Assembly: GCF_004364805.1 (NCBI RefSeq)
Contig: NZ_SOAP01000001.1
Span: 1,922,001 to 1,986,000, forward strand
DNA length: 64,000 nt
Source of the DNA: Pelagimonas phthalicica
GTDB lineage: Bacteria > Pseudomonadota > Alphaproteobacteria > Rhodobacterales > Rhodobacteraceae
Reading direction: 5' to 3'
Shown here: positions 18,013 to 27,473 of the stretch, in pieces
How positions within the stretch are numbered: the stretch's first letter is position 1
Layout: every line of letters begins with the position of its first letter
Notes under the pieces: generated by a model
Seen by the model: the letters and a program-made list of their open reading frames with translations, nothing else
Told to the model about the DNA's origin: nothing
The model's database searches: none
Program-made: the position numbers and the translations under genes

Positions 18013-18963
18013 ATGGCCAAGGCCTTTGCCTCTGCAGGCGATATGGAAGAAAAGAAAACCTCCTTTACCAAAGTGGGCGAGGGTCTTTATGCCTTCACCG
18101 CTGAAGGGGACCCTAATACCGGTGTGATCATCGGCGATGACAGCGTCATGATCGTCGAGGCACAGGCGACCCCGCGTCTGGCCCGTAAAGTGATCGAGCA
18201 TGTGCGCGAAGTCACCGACAAGCCTATCAGCCACCTCGTTCTGACCCATTACCACGCGGTGCGCGTGCTGGGCGCATCCGCTTATGGTGCCCGCGAGATC
18301 ATCATGTCAGACACCGCGCGTGCCATGGTAGCTGAACGCGGGGCCGAGGATTGGGCCAGTGAATTCGACCGCTTCCCGCGCCTGTTCCAGGGGCATGAAG
18401 AAATCCCGGGCCTGACTTGGCCAACCACAACCTTTAGCGATTCCATGACGGTCTATCTGGGCAATCGCCGCGTTGACATCATGCATTTGGGCCGCGCCCA
18501 CACGGCCGGTGACGCCGTGGTCTGGGTGCCGGATCAGGAGGTGATGTTCACCGGTGACATCGTTGAATACCACTCTGCCTGCTATTGCGGTGACGGGCAT
18601 TTTGGCGATTGGGAAGAGACCCTGATGAACATCGCATCCTTTGAACCCAAAAGCATCGCGCCGGGCCGGGGTGACGCGTTGGTCGGCGAAGACATGGTTG
18701 AAAAGGCCATTGCCGCAACCGCAGATTTTGTTCGCTCGACCTACAAACCGGTGGAAAAAGTCGTCGCCCGTGGTGGATCGCTGAAAGAGGCCTGGGACGC
18801 GGTGCGTGCATCCTGTGACGAGAAGTTCAAAGATTACGCCATCTACGAACACTGCCTGCCCTTCAACGTGGCCCGCGCCTATGACGAAGCCCGCGGTATC
18901 GATACTCCCCGCGTCTGGACCGCAGAGCGCGACAAGGAAATGTGGGAAGCCCTGCAAGGTTAA
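18013..18963 (+). CDS. metallo-beta-lactamase-fold protein with degraded metal site
   Basis: A 316-residue protein of the metallo-beta-lactamase fold, started at the ATG at 18013 behind AAAGGA. The usual HxHxDH motif reads HYHAVR (H79, H81, V83, R84), so the aspartate and third histidine of the second metal site are missing. H163 in GRAHTAGD and D182 in FTGD are kept, but the late GHG motif is GRG (R219). A one-metal site or a non-hydrolytic role is therefore likely. It lies between fahA and an FAD monooxygenase, in the homogentisate operon, so it may act on an aromatic intermediate or thioester. Its substrate is unknown. Confidence 0.85.
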   Translation: MAKAFASAGDMEEKKTSFTKVGEGLYAFTAEGDPNTGVIIGDDSVMIVEAQATPRLARKVIEHVREVTDKPISHLVLTHYHAVRVLGASAYGAREIIMSDTARAMVAERGAEDWASEFDRFPRLFQGHEEIPGLTWPTTTFSDSMTVYLGNRRVDIMHLGRAHTAGDAVVWVPDQEVMFTGDIVEYHSACYCGDGHFGDWEETLMNIASFEPKSIAPGRGDALVGEDMVEKAIAATADFVRSTYKPVEKVVARGGSLKEAWDAVRASCDEKFKDYAIYEHCLPFNVARAYDEARGIDTPRVWTAERDKEMWEALQG

Positions 18964-18970
18964 GAGCGAT

Positions 18971-18989
18971 GGTGGGGTAAAACCCCACC
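18971..18989. repeat. short hairpin GGTGGGGT/ACCCCACC
   Basis: Eight bases pair perfectly around a three-base loop, eight bases after the stop of the metallo-beta-lactamase-fold gene. No T-run follows. It may be an RNA-processing or REP-like element between cotranscribed genes rather than a terminator. Confidence 0.4.
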
Positions 18990-19047
18990 CTACATCTGCT
19001 TTGGCAAGGGAAACGCGCCTTTGCCTGTCGGAAAAGGAGGAGCCGAT

Positions 19048-20676
19048 ATGTTCCAAGACCGCTACTCACTGGCGTTCAAGCTCTACCCGTATGAGCGCAG
19101 CGCGGATCAAGATGCAGACAGCCCGGTGCGCCATCCGGTTGTCGTGATGGGAGGAGGCCCCATCGGGGTTGCCATGGCTTTGGACCTCGGCTTGCAAGGG
19201 ATTCCGGTGGTTGTGCTGGACGACCACGAAGGCATTGGCATGGGATCGCGCGCCATTTGCTTCGCCAAGCGGAGCATGGAAATTGCCGGACGTTATGGCT
19301 GCGGCGAACCGATGCTCGACAAGGGCGTGGTCTGGAACCTCGGCAAAGTCTTTCACAAGGAAGGCAAGGTTTTCGAATTCAACCTGCTGCCGGAGGAGGG
19401 CCACAAATACCCAGCTTTCATCAATCTCCAGCAACCCTATTTCGAAAAGTTCCTCGTCGATCGTGTGCGCGAGGCGCAGGCCGCCGGTGCACCGATCGAG
19501 TTGCGCGGCAAAAACCGCGTCGATTCCGTCACCGAGTTTGATGATTATGTCGAGTTGCAGATCACCACGCCGGATGGCGAGTACAAGCTGCAGGCGGATT
19601 GGCTGATCGGTGCCGATGGGGCGTCTAGCCCGTTGCGCGGCATGTTGGGGCTGGATTTCGAAGGGCGGGTCTTTGAAGACAGCTTCTTGATCGCGGATAT
19701 CAAAATGACCGCCGATTTTCCAACCGAACGCTGGTTCTGGTTTGAACCTACACATGGTTCCGGGGCCTCGACGTTATTGCACAAACAGCCCGACGACACG
19801 TGGCGGATCGACTTTCAGATCGGCTGGGACGTGGATCGCAAGGAAGAAATGAAAGAGGAAAACATCCGCGCGCGGCTGGATGCCATGTTGGGCGATGTTG
19901 ACTACGAGATGGTCTGGTCCTCGATCTATACGTTCCAATGTAAACGCATGGATCAATTCCGCCATGGCCGCGTGATCTTTGCCGGAGACAGCGCGCATCA
20001 GGTGTCGCCCTTTGGTGCGCGCGGGGCGAATTCCGGCATGCAGGATGTGGACAATCTCGGTTGGAAACTGGGCATGGTGATCCGTGGCGAAGCACCCGAA
20101 CGTCTGATCGATACCTATTCCGAAGAGCGGGTTTATGGCGCGGATGAGAATATTCTCAACTCCACGCGGGCAACTGATTTCATCACGCCTAAATCCAAGA
20201 TCAGCCACACGTTCCGCAATGCCGTGCTGAGCTTGGCGGGGGAATATGAATTCGCCCGACCTTTGGTCAATTCGGGTCGTCTGTCGGTGCCTTGCACCTA
20301 TGATGGGCTGTCCCTGAACGGGCCTGACGATTTGACGGGTGGCCCTGCGCGAACACGTGTCGGCAGCGCCTGCCCGGATGCGCCTTTGGGGGCGGGCTAT
20401 CTGTTGTCGCAATTGGGCAATGGGTTCCAGATCCTGACCATTGACGCGGATGCGCCTGACGAGATCACTGTTGACGGTGTGACGGCCAAACGACTGGCCA
20501 TCACGGCCTCTGATGATGCGACAGGTGCTCTGACTGAGCGGTATTTGGGCGATGCGGCTTCGGCTGTGTATCTGATCCGCCCCGACCAACATGTTGCAGC
20601 GCGTTGGGATCGTTTTGATGAACAAGCCGTGCAGGCGGCACTTCAGATAGCTTGCGGCAAGGAGGTGACAGCATGA
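19048..20676 (+). CDS. FAD-dependent aromatic-ring monooxygenase
   Basis: A 542-residue flavoprotein hydroxylase of the MhpA/PHBH-like group. The FAD-binding motifs are VVMGGGPIGVAMALDLGL near residue 32, GADGASSPLR near 190, and GDSAHQVSPFGARGANSGMQ near 315 followed by DVDNLGWKL. The ATG at 19048 follows AAAAGGAGGAG. Such enzymes hydroxylate phenolic acids using NAD(P)H. Its place behind fahA suggests that it feeds homogentisate or a similar compound into the pathway, for example from a hydroxyphenylacetate. The substrate is inferred only from context. It overlaps the next gene by four bases. Confidence 0.88.
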   Translation: MFQDRYSLAFKLYPYERSADQDADSPVRHPVVVMGGGPIGVAMALDLGLQGIPVVVLDDHEGIGMGSRAICFAKRSMEIAGRYGCGEPMLDKGVVWNLGKVFHKEGKVFEFNLLPEEGHKYPAFINLQQPYFEKFLVDRVREAQAAGAPIELRGKNRVDSVTEFDDYVELQITTPDGEYKLQADWLIGADGASSPLRGMLGLDFEGRVFEDSFLIADIKMTADFPTERWFWFEPTHGSGASTLLHKQPDDTWRIDFQIGWDVDRKEEMKEENIRARLDAMLGDVDYEMVWSSIYTFQCKRMDQFRHGRVIFAGDSAHQVSPFGARGANSGMQDVDNLGWKLGMVIRGEAPERLIDTYSEERVYGADENILNSTRATDFITPKSKISHTFRNAVLSLAGEYEFARPLVNSGRLSVPCTYDGLSLNGPDDLTGGPARTRVGSACPDAPLGAGYLLSQLGNGFQILTIDADAPDEITVDGVTAKRLAITASDDATGALTERYLGDAASAVYLIRPDQHVAARWDRFDEQAVQAALQIACGKEVTA

Positions 20677-20873
20677 GCAGCGTGAACACCAAACCCAATT
20701 TCGCCGATCCAGACGGGTTTTATGCCAAACTGATCGAAGCCCATGACGGGCTGAGTGATGAGGAAAGCGCAGCCCTGAACGCGCGTTTGATTCTGATCCT
20801 GTCCAATCATATTGGTGACAGCGACGTTTTGAATGATGCTATGACAATGGCTCGAAACGCAGGTCAGGGCTGA
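20673..20873 (+). CDS. DUF2783-like small protein
   Basis: A 66-residue acidic protein whose ATG overlaps the stop of the monooxygenase gene (ATGA), with GGAGG upstream, so translation is coupled. The sequence DPDGFYAKLIEAHDGLSDEE and the phrase ARLILILSNHIGD resemble DUF2783, a family normally found next to such FAD monooxygenases. I infer that it is an accessory or small subunit of that enzyme. Its last ten bases overlap the 3' end of the histidine-kinase gene on the other strand. Confidence 0.75.
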   Translation: MSSVNTKPNFADPDGFYAKLIEAHDGLSDEESAALNARLILILSNHIGDSDVLNDAMTMARNAGQG

Positions 20874-21820
20874 GCAAAGTCGATCTCGAACCGGGTGCCG
20901 GTCTGGCTGGGAACCAACGCGATTTCTCCGCGATGGGCGTGCAGAATATTGCGCACAACAGCCAGTCCCATGCCTGTTCCGCCACTTTCCCGCTTGGTGG
21001 TGAAAAAGGGTTCGAATATCCGCGCCGCGTTGCCATCGGATATGCCGCTGCCGTCATCCTGCAGGGTGAGCTGGCCAGCGGTCGCCACCAGTTGAACCGT
21101 CTGTGCCCCATGTTCTGCCGCATTGCGCAGGAGCTGAGACAGGATAATCGCCATGCCTTTCCCTGAAATGGGAAACCGGGTGGCGACACCTTCCAGGGTG
21201 AGCGTCAAAATCGGGTGATCACCCTGCAATTCGGCGATCACCTCGGAAATCTCGCAAGTTCCTAAGTAGCGAACTTCGCGGGCCTGAGCTGCCTCGCGCA
21301 AGGCCTCAAGCTGGGCTTCCATTTGCAGGCGCGCGCCATTGATTTGCTCTAACAGTACCCGGTTATCTGCGCTGAGCTCAGGGTCATCTGACAGCAGCTC
21401 GACTGCTGCCCGAATGGCCGAAACCGGTGTTTTCAGCTCATGGGTGACATGATCGGTATAAGAGCGGATCGTCGCCTCGCGGTCCCGCAGGGCTTCGGCC
21501 ATGGAAATTACGCCGCGCGCGGTTGTGTCGATCTCTTTGGTGCCGAAATGGCGCGGGGCAGGGGCGTCTTGGCCTTGCTCCTGCGCGGCGGCGTAGGTTT
21601 CCAGGTCATGGATCGGGCGCAGCAACAGGCGGACAAGCAACCAGCCCGGCACGGCGGTGATGGCCGCAATGATCACACCCAGGACCATCGCCGCCTGGCG
21701 AAATCCGATTTCCGGCCCCAAATAGCGCAGGGCGATGAGGCCCAGAAAGGACAAGACCAAAGTTCCGGCAAGGGCCCCGCCGATAACCAGGCCAAGCGAC
21801 GGGCGCCATTTGCGGGTCAT
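20864..21820 (-). CDS. sensor histidine kinase
   Basis: A 318-residue inner-membrane kinase. Two spans are visible near residues 10-32 and 43-65, with only a short loop between them, so little periplasmic sensing is likely. A HAMP-like linker follows. The phosphoacceptor motif HELKTPVSAIR lies near residue 127. The ATPase part has an N-box around LLRNAAEHG, then DDGSGIS and TGMGLAVVRNILHAHRG. The start overlaps the response-regulator gene by four bases, so the two form a pair. The layout resembles CreC. The signal is unknown. Confidence 0.9.
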   Translation of the reverse strand: MTRKWRPSLGLVIGGALAGTLVLSFLGLIALRYLGPEIGFRQAAMVLGVIIAAITAVPGWLLVRLLLRPIHDLETYAAAQEQGQDAPAPRHFGTKEIDTTARGVISMAEALRDREATIRSYTDHVTHELKTPVSAIRAAVELLSDDPELSADNRVLLEQINGARLQMEAQLEALREAAQAREVRYLGTCEISEVIAELQGDHPILTLTLEGVATRFPISGKGMAIILSQLLRNAAEHGAQTVQLVATAGQLTLQDDGSGISDGNAARIFEPFFTTKRESGGTGMGLAVVRNILHAHRGEIALVPSQTGTRFEIDFAQP

Positions 21821-22488
21821 GTGCAGGGCCCCAGGCGAATACCTTGGCCATGCACGGTTTCAATTGCGTCGGGGCATCCGGCGTCGGACAGCTTGCGCCG
21901 CAAGTTGCGCAAATGGCTGTCGAGCGTGCGATCCGACACTTCGCTCCGCGCGCCCCATATTTCGGCCACCAGATGGGCGCGTGACAGCATCTTGCCGGGG
22001 CTTTTCATAAACAGGTCGAGCAAGGAAAACTCGGTACCGGTCAGGGCAATGTTTGCACCTGCGACCTCAACCTGACGAGCCTCAACATGCAAAGTGATCT
22101 GCCCCTGATGCCGCGTCTTTTGCGCCACCCCGCCCATGCGTTTCAAAATTGCGCGCACGCGGGCCACCAGCTCACGCGGGGAAAAGGGTTTGGTCACATA
22201 GTCATCTGCGCCAAGCTCAAGCCCAACAATGCGATCAATCTCATCGTCGCGGGCAGTCAGGAACAGGATCGGCACTTCGGATGTGGCACGGATCTTGCGG
22301 CAAACTTCGAACCCGTCCATTTCTGGCAGTCCGACATCCAGCACGATCAGTTCGGGTTCTTCGCGCAAGGCGTGAGTCAGGGCGATTTTACCGTCCGAGG
22401 CCGTGATCACCTGATAACCGGCCCGTTCCAGCGCAATACGCACCAGATCACGCAATCGGGCATCGTCATCTACAACCAAAATACTCAT
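21817..22488 (-). CDS. OmpR-family response regulator
   Basis: A 223-residue two-domain regulator. The receiver has the acidic pair DDD near residue 7, the phosphoacceptor aspartate in VLDVGLPEMDG near 51, and the lysine in DDYVTKPFSPRE. The C-terminal winged helix contains LTGTEFSLLDLFMKSPGK and DRTLDSHLRNLRRKL. It overlaps the kinase gene downstream and the membrane-protein gene upstream by four bases each, forming a three-gene operon similar in content to creBCD. Target promoters cannot be named. Confidence 0.93.
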   Translation of the reverse strand: MSILVVDDDARLRDLVRIALERAGYQVITASDGKIALTHALREEPELIVLDVGLPEMDGFEVCRKIRATSEVPILFLTARDDEIDRIVGLELGADDYVTKPFSPRELVARVRAILKRMGGVAQKTRHQGQITLHVEARQVEVAGANIALTGTEFSLLDLFMKSPGKMLSRAHLVAEIWGARSEVSDRTLDSHLRNLRRKLSDAGCPDAIETVHGQGIRLGPCT

Positions 22489-23978
22489 TGCTGCCGCTCC
22501 TGCATAACCTGCGCGCTGCTATCATAGAGACCCGAGCGCCAATTGCGAAAGCCCCATTCCTGCCAGTTATCCAATGCGTTCAATTGGTTGATCGGGCAGG
22601 ATTGTGACACGATGGCCGCGTCAGGATGGCCAAGGGCTCCGCGCGCCGTCGGGTTCAAGTGGCAGATATAGCCAAAATCCGGCTTCGCCAAAGCCACGTT
22701 ATGCTGCACGATTTGTTCGGCAAAGTTCGCGAAACTGCAAATATAGAGGGTGATGACCGCCAAACCGGACCAAGAGCCAAGCAGCCAAAGGTTGGTTTCG
22801 CTGCGGGCCACTTGCCAGATCATCAACCCAAGCCCGACAGCAACCAGCCCCATCCAGATCATGGCGTAGATGCGCAGATAGGTCAGGCCGTAGACATCAA
22901 CATACAGGTCAAGCCGCAGCAGGGCAGACAGGCACAGAGCGATGTTTTGGGCAAGCCACAGGTAGATCAGCGGTTTGGTCATCTTGTGTTCAGCCACAAA
23001 GGGCCGCGCTGCCAGGGCAAAGGCTCCGGCCAAGAGCGCGGTTCCTAGCAGCGGATAGGCCCCGCGATGGGCGTAGCTGGCATAGGTCATGCCCTCGGGC
23101 AGGCTCGCCCCACCAAGGAAGATGCTGATATCCATCGCTGTTTGCACAGCAATCACCCCGTTGAACAACCAAAGCGCCCGCAGACAAGACCCGGAGTTGA
23201 TGCCAATAGTATCCAGCATCTTTGGCCAGTTTCCGGTCGGGGTTTTCGGCAGCGCCAGTTGTGTTGGTTCGCTGATCAAAAACGGCGCGATCAACAGGGC
23301 GAGCCCTCCCCAAAAGAATGCGCGGCTGAACAGGGTTTGCAGATCCAGATTGCTGACGACCAGGCTTTCAAGCACCGGGTTTGCATTCAACATCAGGCTG
23401 GCGAACAGGAACACACCGCCCAAGGGAAAGGCCCATTGGCGAAGCAAGTCTTTGACCGCCCCCGACGGTTTCCCTTGAGTTCGTGTCATTGAGAAAGGCG
23501 CGGTCATGGGCTGCAAAAACCGGTCAGGCCATTTGGCGATGAATCCGGTTGTGGCCTCGAGCAGATCCCGCCACGTCTTGGAGCCGTTAAAGGCCCAGAC
23601 CAGAGAGATCAGAAAGCCAAAGACCAGAAACGCCTTGGACAAGGGTTGCGAGAATTCGATTACCGGCAGGCAAGACAGAACTACCAACACGCTTGGCCCG
23701 ACGATCCGGCGGCGCGGTGAAACCCCGAATACGGCGGTAAAGAACAGGGCCAGCGCGAAAATGGCCAATGACAGCCCGGCCTCTTTTTCCCAAAACAGGA
23801 GGTCCGCCAAAACGACCAACCACAGCAACCCGACCCATCGCGGGAAAGGCGCGTCCGTGGCACCGCTTGCGGTTTTCTCGGCGGCAGGAGCCAATGGCTC
23901 GGGTGTCTCAACACTCATCCACCAGGCATCACGTTGCAGCGATCTTGGCAGGCCTCGGATTTCCATTGGTTCGATCAT
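22485..23978 (-). CDS. DUF4153/DUF4173-like polytopic membrane protein
   Basis: A 497-residue protein with about a dozen hydrophobic spans after a roughly 45-residue polar N-terminus. The overall pattern, with RAFFWGGLALLIAPFL, FNGVIAVQTAMD, the YAHRGAYPLLGTALLAGAF stretch and a soluble C-terminal tail, matches the DUF4153/DUF4173 group. The start at 23978 follows GAGGGA. It is the first gene of the operon with the response regulator and kinase. I infer that it takes part in signalling or envelope stress in the way CreD does, but no function is established. Confidence 0.75.
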   Translation of the reverse strand: MIEPMEIRGLPRSLQRDAWWMSVETPEPLAPAAEKTASGATDAPFPRWVGLLWLVVLADLLFWEKEAGLSLAIFALALFFTAVFGVSPRRRIVGPSVLVVLSCLPVIEFSQPLSKAFLVFGFLISLVWAFNGSKTWRDLLEATTGFIAKWPDRFLQPMTAPFSMTRTQGKPSGAVKDLLRQWAFPLGGVFLFASLMLNANPVLESLVVSNLDLQTLFSRAFFWGGLALLIAPFLISEPTQLALPKTPTGNWPKMLDTIGINSGSCLRALWLFNGVIAVQTAMDISIFLGGASLPEGMTYASYAHRGAYPLLGTALLAGAFALAARPFVAEHKMTKPLIYLWLAQNIALCLSALLRLDLYVDVYGLTYLRIYAMIWMGLVAVGLGLMIWQVARSETNLWLLGSWSGLAVITLYICSFANFAEQIVQHNVALAKPDFGYICHLNPTARGALGHPDAAIVSQSCPINQLNALDNWQEWGFRNWRSGLYDSSAQVMQERQQ

Positions 23979-24115
23979 CTCGGTCCCTCATGTTTTTATT
24001 GGGCCTTTTTTGCCGAGGGGGATGTGCAGGAGAGTCTGCGCAGTTGTGCAGGAATTGTGCAGAGGGTTGATTTTCGCCTCTGGACCAAAGGGAAAGGCGC
24101 GCCTAGGCTGCCGCC

Positions 24116-25060
24116 ATGATTGCCTATGTGTTCAAGCGTTTGACAGCTTTGATCCTCAGCCTTGCTGTGGCCTCTTTGGTGATCTTCCTTGTGGTCGAAG
24201 TCGCGCCGGGTGATCCGGCCAGCTATATGTTGGGCATCAATGCACAACCCGACACGGTGGCCGCCTTGCGGGCCGAATTGGGGTTGGATGTGCCTAAAAC
24301 GCAGCGCTACCTGAATTGGGTTGGCGGCATGTTGGTGGGAGATTTCGGCACGTCCTACACCTATCGCAGCCCGGTATCCGAGATGGTGGCCGACCGCTTG
24401 TGGATTTCCCTGCCGCTGGCGCTGATGGCGCTGGCTTTGTCGACCTTGATTGCGATCCCCGCAGGAGTTTTGGCCGCCGCCCGGCGTGGAGGCGTGGCTG
24501 ATGCGGGTGTGATGAGCGCAACACAGTTCGGCGTTGCGATCCCCAATTTCTGGTTTGCCATGCTGCTGGTCGCCCTGTTCGCGATCAAGCTGCGCTGGTT
24601 CCCATCGGGTGGTTTCCCCGGATGGGATGACCCGGCGGCTGCGTTGAAATCCCTGACCTTGCCCGCCATTGCCCTGGCCTTGCCTCAGGCTGCGATCCTG
24701 ACTCGTGTCATGCGCTCATCCTTGATCGACATTCTGGGCGAAGATTTCATGCGCACCGCCCGCGCCAAAGGGCTGAGCCGCCGTCAGGCATTGTGGCGGC
24801 ATGGGCTGCGCAATGCCCTTATCCCGGTTCTGACAATCATCGGTCTGCAATTCAGCTTTCTGCTCGCAGGCGCGATCATCATTGAGCAGGTCTTTTTCTT
24901 GCCGGGCCTCGGGCGGTTGGTGTTTCAAAGCATATCGCAGCGCGATCTGATCGTTGTGGAAAGCGTGGTCATGCTGTTGGTCTTTGCGGTGATCACGGTG
25001 AATTTCCTTGTCGACCTGGCCTATGCGATTGCCGACCCAAGGCTTAGGCGGCGCGCATGA
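24116..25060 (+). CDS. peptide-type ABC transporter permease (DppB-like)
   Basis: A 314-residue inner-membrane permease of the DppB/OppB family. The N-terminus MIAYVFKRLTALILSLAVAS is typical, followed by VAPGDPASYMLG and LNWVGGMLVGDFGTSY. The cytoplasmic EAA loop includes DFMRTARAKGLS and GLRNALIPVLTIIGLQ. It begins an importer operon and overlaps the second permease by four bases. No periplasmic binding-protein gene precedes or follows in the window, so the substrate-capturing subunit must be encoded elsewhere. Peptides or nickel-like cargo are the usual substrates. Confidence 0.93.
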   Translation: MIAYVFKRLTALILSLAVASLVIFLVVEVAPGDPASYMLGINAQPDTVAALRAELGLDVPKTQRYLNWVGGMLVGDFGTSYTYRSPVSEMVADRLWISLPLALMALALSTLIAIPAGVLAAARRGGVADAGVMSATQFGVAIPNFWFAMLLVALFAIKLRWFPSGGFPGWDDPAAALKSLTLPAIALALPQAAILTRVMRSSLIDILGEDFMRTARAKGLSRRQALWRHGLRNALIPVLTIIGLQFSFLLAGAIIIEQVFFLPGLGRLVFQSISQRDLIVVESVVMLLVFAVITVNFLVDLAYAIADPRLRRRA

Positions 25061-25872
25061 ACAGGAACCTGATCATCGGGGCGTGTTTGTCGTCGGTTGT
25101 TCTGATTGGCGCATTGGTCTCCTTTATGTGGACGCCCTTTGAAACCGACACGGTGAACATCGCCGCCCGAATGCGTCTGCCCGATGGAACCAATTGGCTG
25201 GGCACCGATCACTTTGGCCGCGATCTTTTGTCGATGATCATGGTGGGCGCGCGCACCTCTCTGGCTGTTGCTGTGGTGGCGGTGGGCATCGGGATGGGGG
25301 TTGGCGTGCCGCTCGGGCTGGCAGCCGCGGCGAGGCAAGGAAGCCTGCTGGACGAAGTCATTTCCCGCCTCAACGACCTGATCTTTGCCTTTCCCTCGCT
25401 GGTCATCGCCATTCTGATCACAGCGGTTTTCGGGGCCGGCGCTGTCAACGCGATCATTGCCATCGGCATTTTCAACATCCCGGTCTTTGCCCGCCTGTCG
25501 CGTGGCGCGGCGCTGAGCCTGTGGCAGCGGGAATTCATCCTTGCGGCGCGCACGGCGGGCAAAACCGCAACAAGGATCAGCGTCGAGCATATCTTGCCTA
25601 ATATCGCCAATCTGCTGATTGTTCAGGGCACTATCCAGTTTTCCTTGGGTATTCTGGCCGAAGCAGGCCTGTCTTATGTCGGTCTTGGCGCGCAGCCGCC
25701 GGTGCCGTCCTGGGGGCGGATGCTGGCGGATGCTCAGACCATGGTGTCGCTTGCGCCGCATGTGGCGATTGTTCCCGGCATGGCGATTGTTCTGACGGTT
25801 CTGGGGCTGAACCTGTTGGGTGACGGGCTGCGCGATGCTTTGGATCCGAAATTGCGGCGGAGGGTGGCATGA
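25057..25872 (+). CDS. peptide-type ABC transporter permease (DppC-like)
   Basis: A 271-residue permease of the DppC/OppC family, with RMRLPDGTNWLGTDHFGRDL (the usual GTDxxGRDxxSR region) and MIMVGARTSLAV near the N-terminus. The EAA loop contains EFILAARTAGKTATRISVEH followed by ILPNI. The C-terminal spans include GLNLLGDGLRDALDPKL. It overlaps the preceding permease and the following ATPase by four bases each, which implies coupled translation of all membrane and ATPase subunits. Confidence 0.93.
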   Translation: MNRNLIIGACLSSVVLIGALVSFMWTPFETDTVNIAARMRLPDGTNWLGTDHFGRDLLSMIMVGARTSLAVAVVAVGIGMGVGVPLGLAAAARQGSLLDEVISRLNDLIFAFPSLVIAILITAVFGAGAVNAIIAIGIFNIPVFARLSRGAALSLWQREFILAARTAGKTATRISVEHILPNIANLLIVQGTIQFSLGILAEAGLSYVGLGAQPPVPSWGRMLADAQTMVSLAPHVAIVPGMAIVLTVLGLNLLGDGLRDALDPKLRRRVA

Positions 25873-27473
25873 CCGCTTTGTTGCAAGTGCAGGATCTTTC
25901 TGTGTCGATCCAGGGCAAACGGGTCTTGGACAAGGTTTCGCTGGAGATACAATCGGGCGAAATCCTCGCTCTGACTGGCGAATCCGGGTCCGGCAAATCC
26001 ATGACGGCTTTGGCGATCATGGGCTTATTGCCAAATGCCGCCCATGTTGAGGGGGAGGTCCACCTGCACGAGCAGGATCTGCTGGCTCAGACCGAGCAAC
26101 AGATGTGCGCCATTCGCGGGGCCGAGATCGGCATGGTGTTTCAGGAACCGATGACCGCCCTCAACCCGGTGCAAAGCATCGGTCAGCAGGTGGCGGAGAC
26201 CATTCGTGTGCACAGTGACGCGACCCGAAAACAGGCCTGGGCGCGGGCGGCTGATGTACTGACCAAGGTCGGCCTGCCACAAGATCGCTTTCCCCTGGGG
26301 CGGTTCCCGCACGAGCTTTCGGGTGGGCAACGCCAGCGGGTGGTGATTGCCATGGCCATCGCCCTGCGTCCGAAACTGTTGATCGCGGACGAGCCCACCA
26401 CGGCTTTGGATGTCACCACCCAGGCTCAGATTTTGGAGCTGCTCAAGGATCTTTGCAAAAGCGAAGGGCTGGCCTTGTTGATGATCACCCATGATCTTGC
26501 GGTGGTCTCGCAGATGGCCGACCGGATTGCGGTGATGAAATCGGGGCAGATTGTCGAACAGGCCGTGACGCAAGACCTCTTTGCGCAGATGTCTCACCCC
26601 TATACGCGTGCGCTGTTTGCGGCCTCGGCCCATCAGGCGGATCTGGCAGATATTGATCTGGGCGACCCATTGCTGCGGGTTCAGAACGTATCGCGTGACT
26701 ACCTCTTGCCGCGCCCGCACCCTTTTGCGGCGCATCCACGCTTTCCCGCCGTGCGTGATGTCTCTTTTGACATTTCTGCAGGTGAAAGGGTGGGTTTGGT
26801 TGGTGAATCCGGCTGTGGCAAGTCGACCCTGACCCGCGCCATTCTTGGGCTCGATCCGGTGAGCGCTGGTGACATCCGTCTTGATGGCGCGCCGGTTTAT
26901 TCCAACGGCAAACCCAACAGGTATATCCAGCGCCAGATCCAGGTGGTGTTCCAGGACCCGTTCGGCAGCTTCAACCCACGTCACAAGGTAGAGCGGTTGA
27001 TCACCGAACCCTTCCACCTGTTGGACCATCCGCCCACCGGTACAGCGCGCCAAAACGCCATCGAAGAGGCGCTGGAGGCGGTCGGCCTTTCTGCTGCGGA
27101 TGCCCAGAAATACCCGCATGCCTTTTCCGGAGGACAACGACAGCGCCTTGCCATTGCCCGCGCGCTCATTATCCGGCCCAAACTGATTGTCTTTGACGAA
27201 GCGGTGTCAGCTTTGGACGTCCGCGTGCGGGCGCAGATCCTTGATCTGATCGCTGCGCTGAGTCGCGAGTACGGCCTCGCCTACCTGTTTATCTCGCATG
27301 ACCTTAGCGTTGTGCGTTCGATCACGGATCGGGTCATGGTGATGAAATCCGGTGAGATCGTCGAACATGGTGAAACCGCGCGTGTCTTTGATAAGCCTGA
27401 ACATCACTACACCCAGAACTTGATCGCCGCCGCGCCCCGTTTGCCAGAATTAGGAGAAAGACATGTGTCCTGA
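25869..27473 (+). CDS. fused double ABC ATPase (DppD-DppF-like)
   Basis: A 534-residue protein with two complete ATP-binding cassettes. The first has Walker A GESGSGKSM near residue 38, signature LSGGQRQRVVIAMA and Walker B LLIADEPTTALD. The second has Walker A GESGCGKSTL near residue 315, signature FSGGQRQRLAIARA and LIVFDEAVSALD. Each is followed by an oligopeptide-type extension. It energises the two permeases upstream. Its end overlaps the aldehyde dehydrogenase start by 11 bp, tying uptake to metabolism in one operon. Confidence 0.95.
   Translation: MTALLQVQDLSVSIQGKRVLDKVSLEIQSGEILALTGESGSGKSMTALAIMGLLPNAAHVEGEVHLHEQDLLAQTEQQMCAIRGAEIGMVFQEPMTALNPVQSIGQQVAETIRVHSDATRKQAWARAADVLTKVGLPQDRFPLGRFPHELSGGQRQRVVIAMAIALRPKLLIADEPTTALDVTTQAQILELLKDLCKSEGLALLMITHDLAVVSQMADRIAVMKSGQIVEQAVTQDLFAQMSHPYTRALFAASAHQADLADIDLGDPLLRVQNVSRDYLLPRPHPFAAHPRFPAVRDVSFDISAGERVGLVGESGCGKSTLTRAILGLDPVSAGDIRLDGAPVYSNGKPNRYIQRQIQVVFQDPFGSFNPRHKVERLITEPFHLLDHPPTGTARQNAIEEALEAVGLSAADAQKYPHAFSGGQRQRLAIARALIIRPKLIVFDEAVSALDVRVRAQILDLIAALSREYGLAYLFISHDLSVVRSITDRVMVMKSGEIVEHGETARVFDKPEHHYTQNLIAAAPRLPELGERHVS

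Noticed and set aside
26025-27137. Minus-strand frame of 370 codons
   Set aside because: It is antisense to the double ABC ATPase and shows no recognisable protein features.
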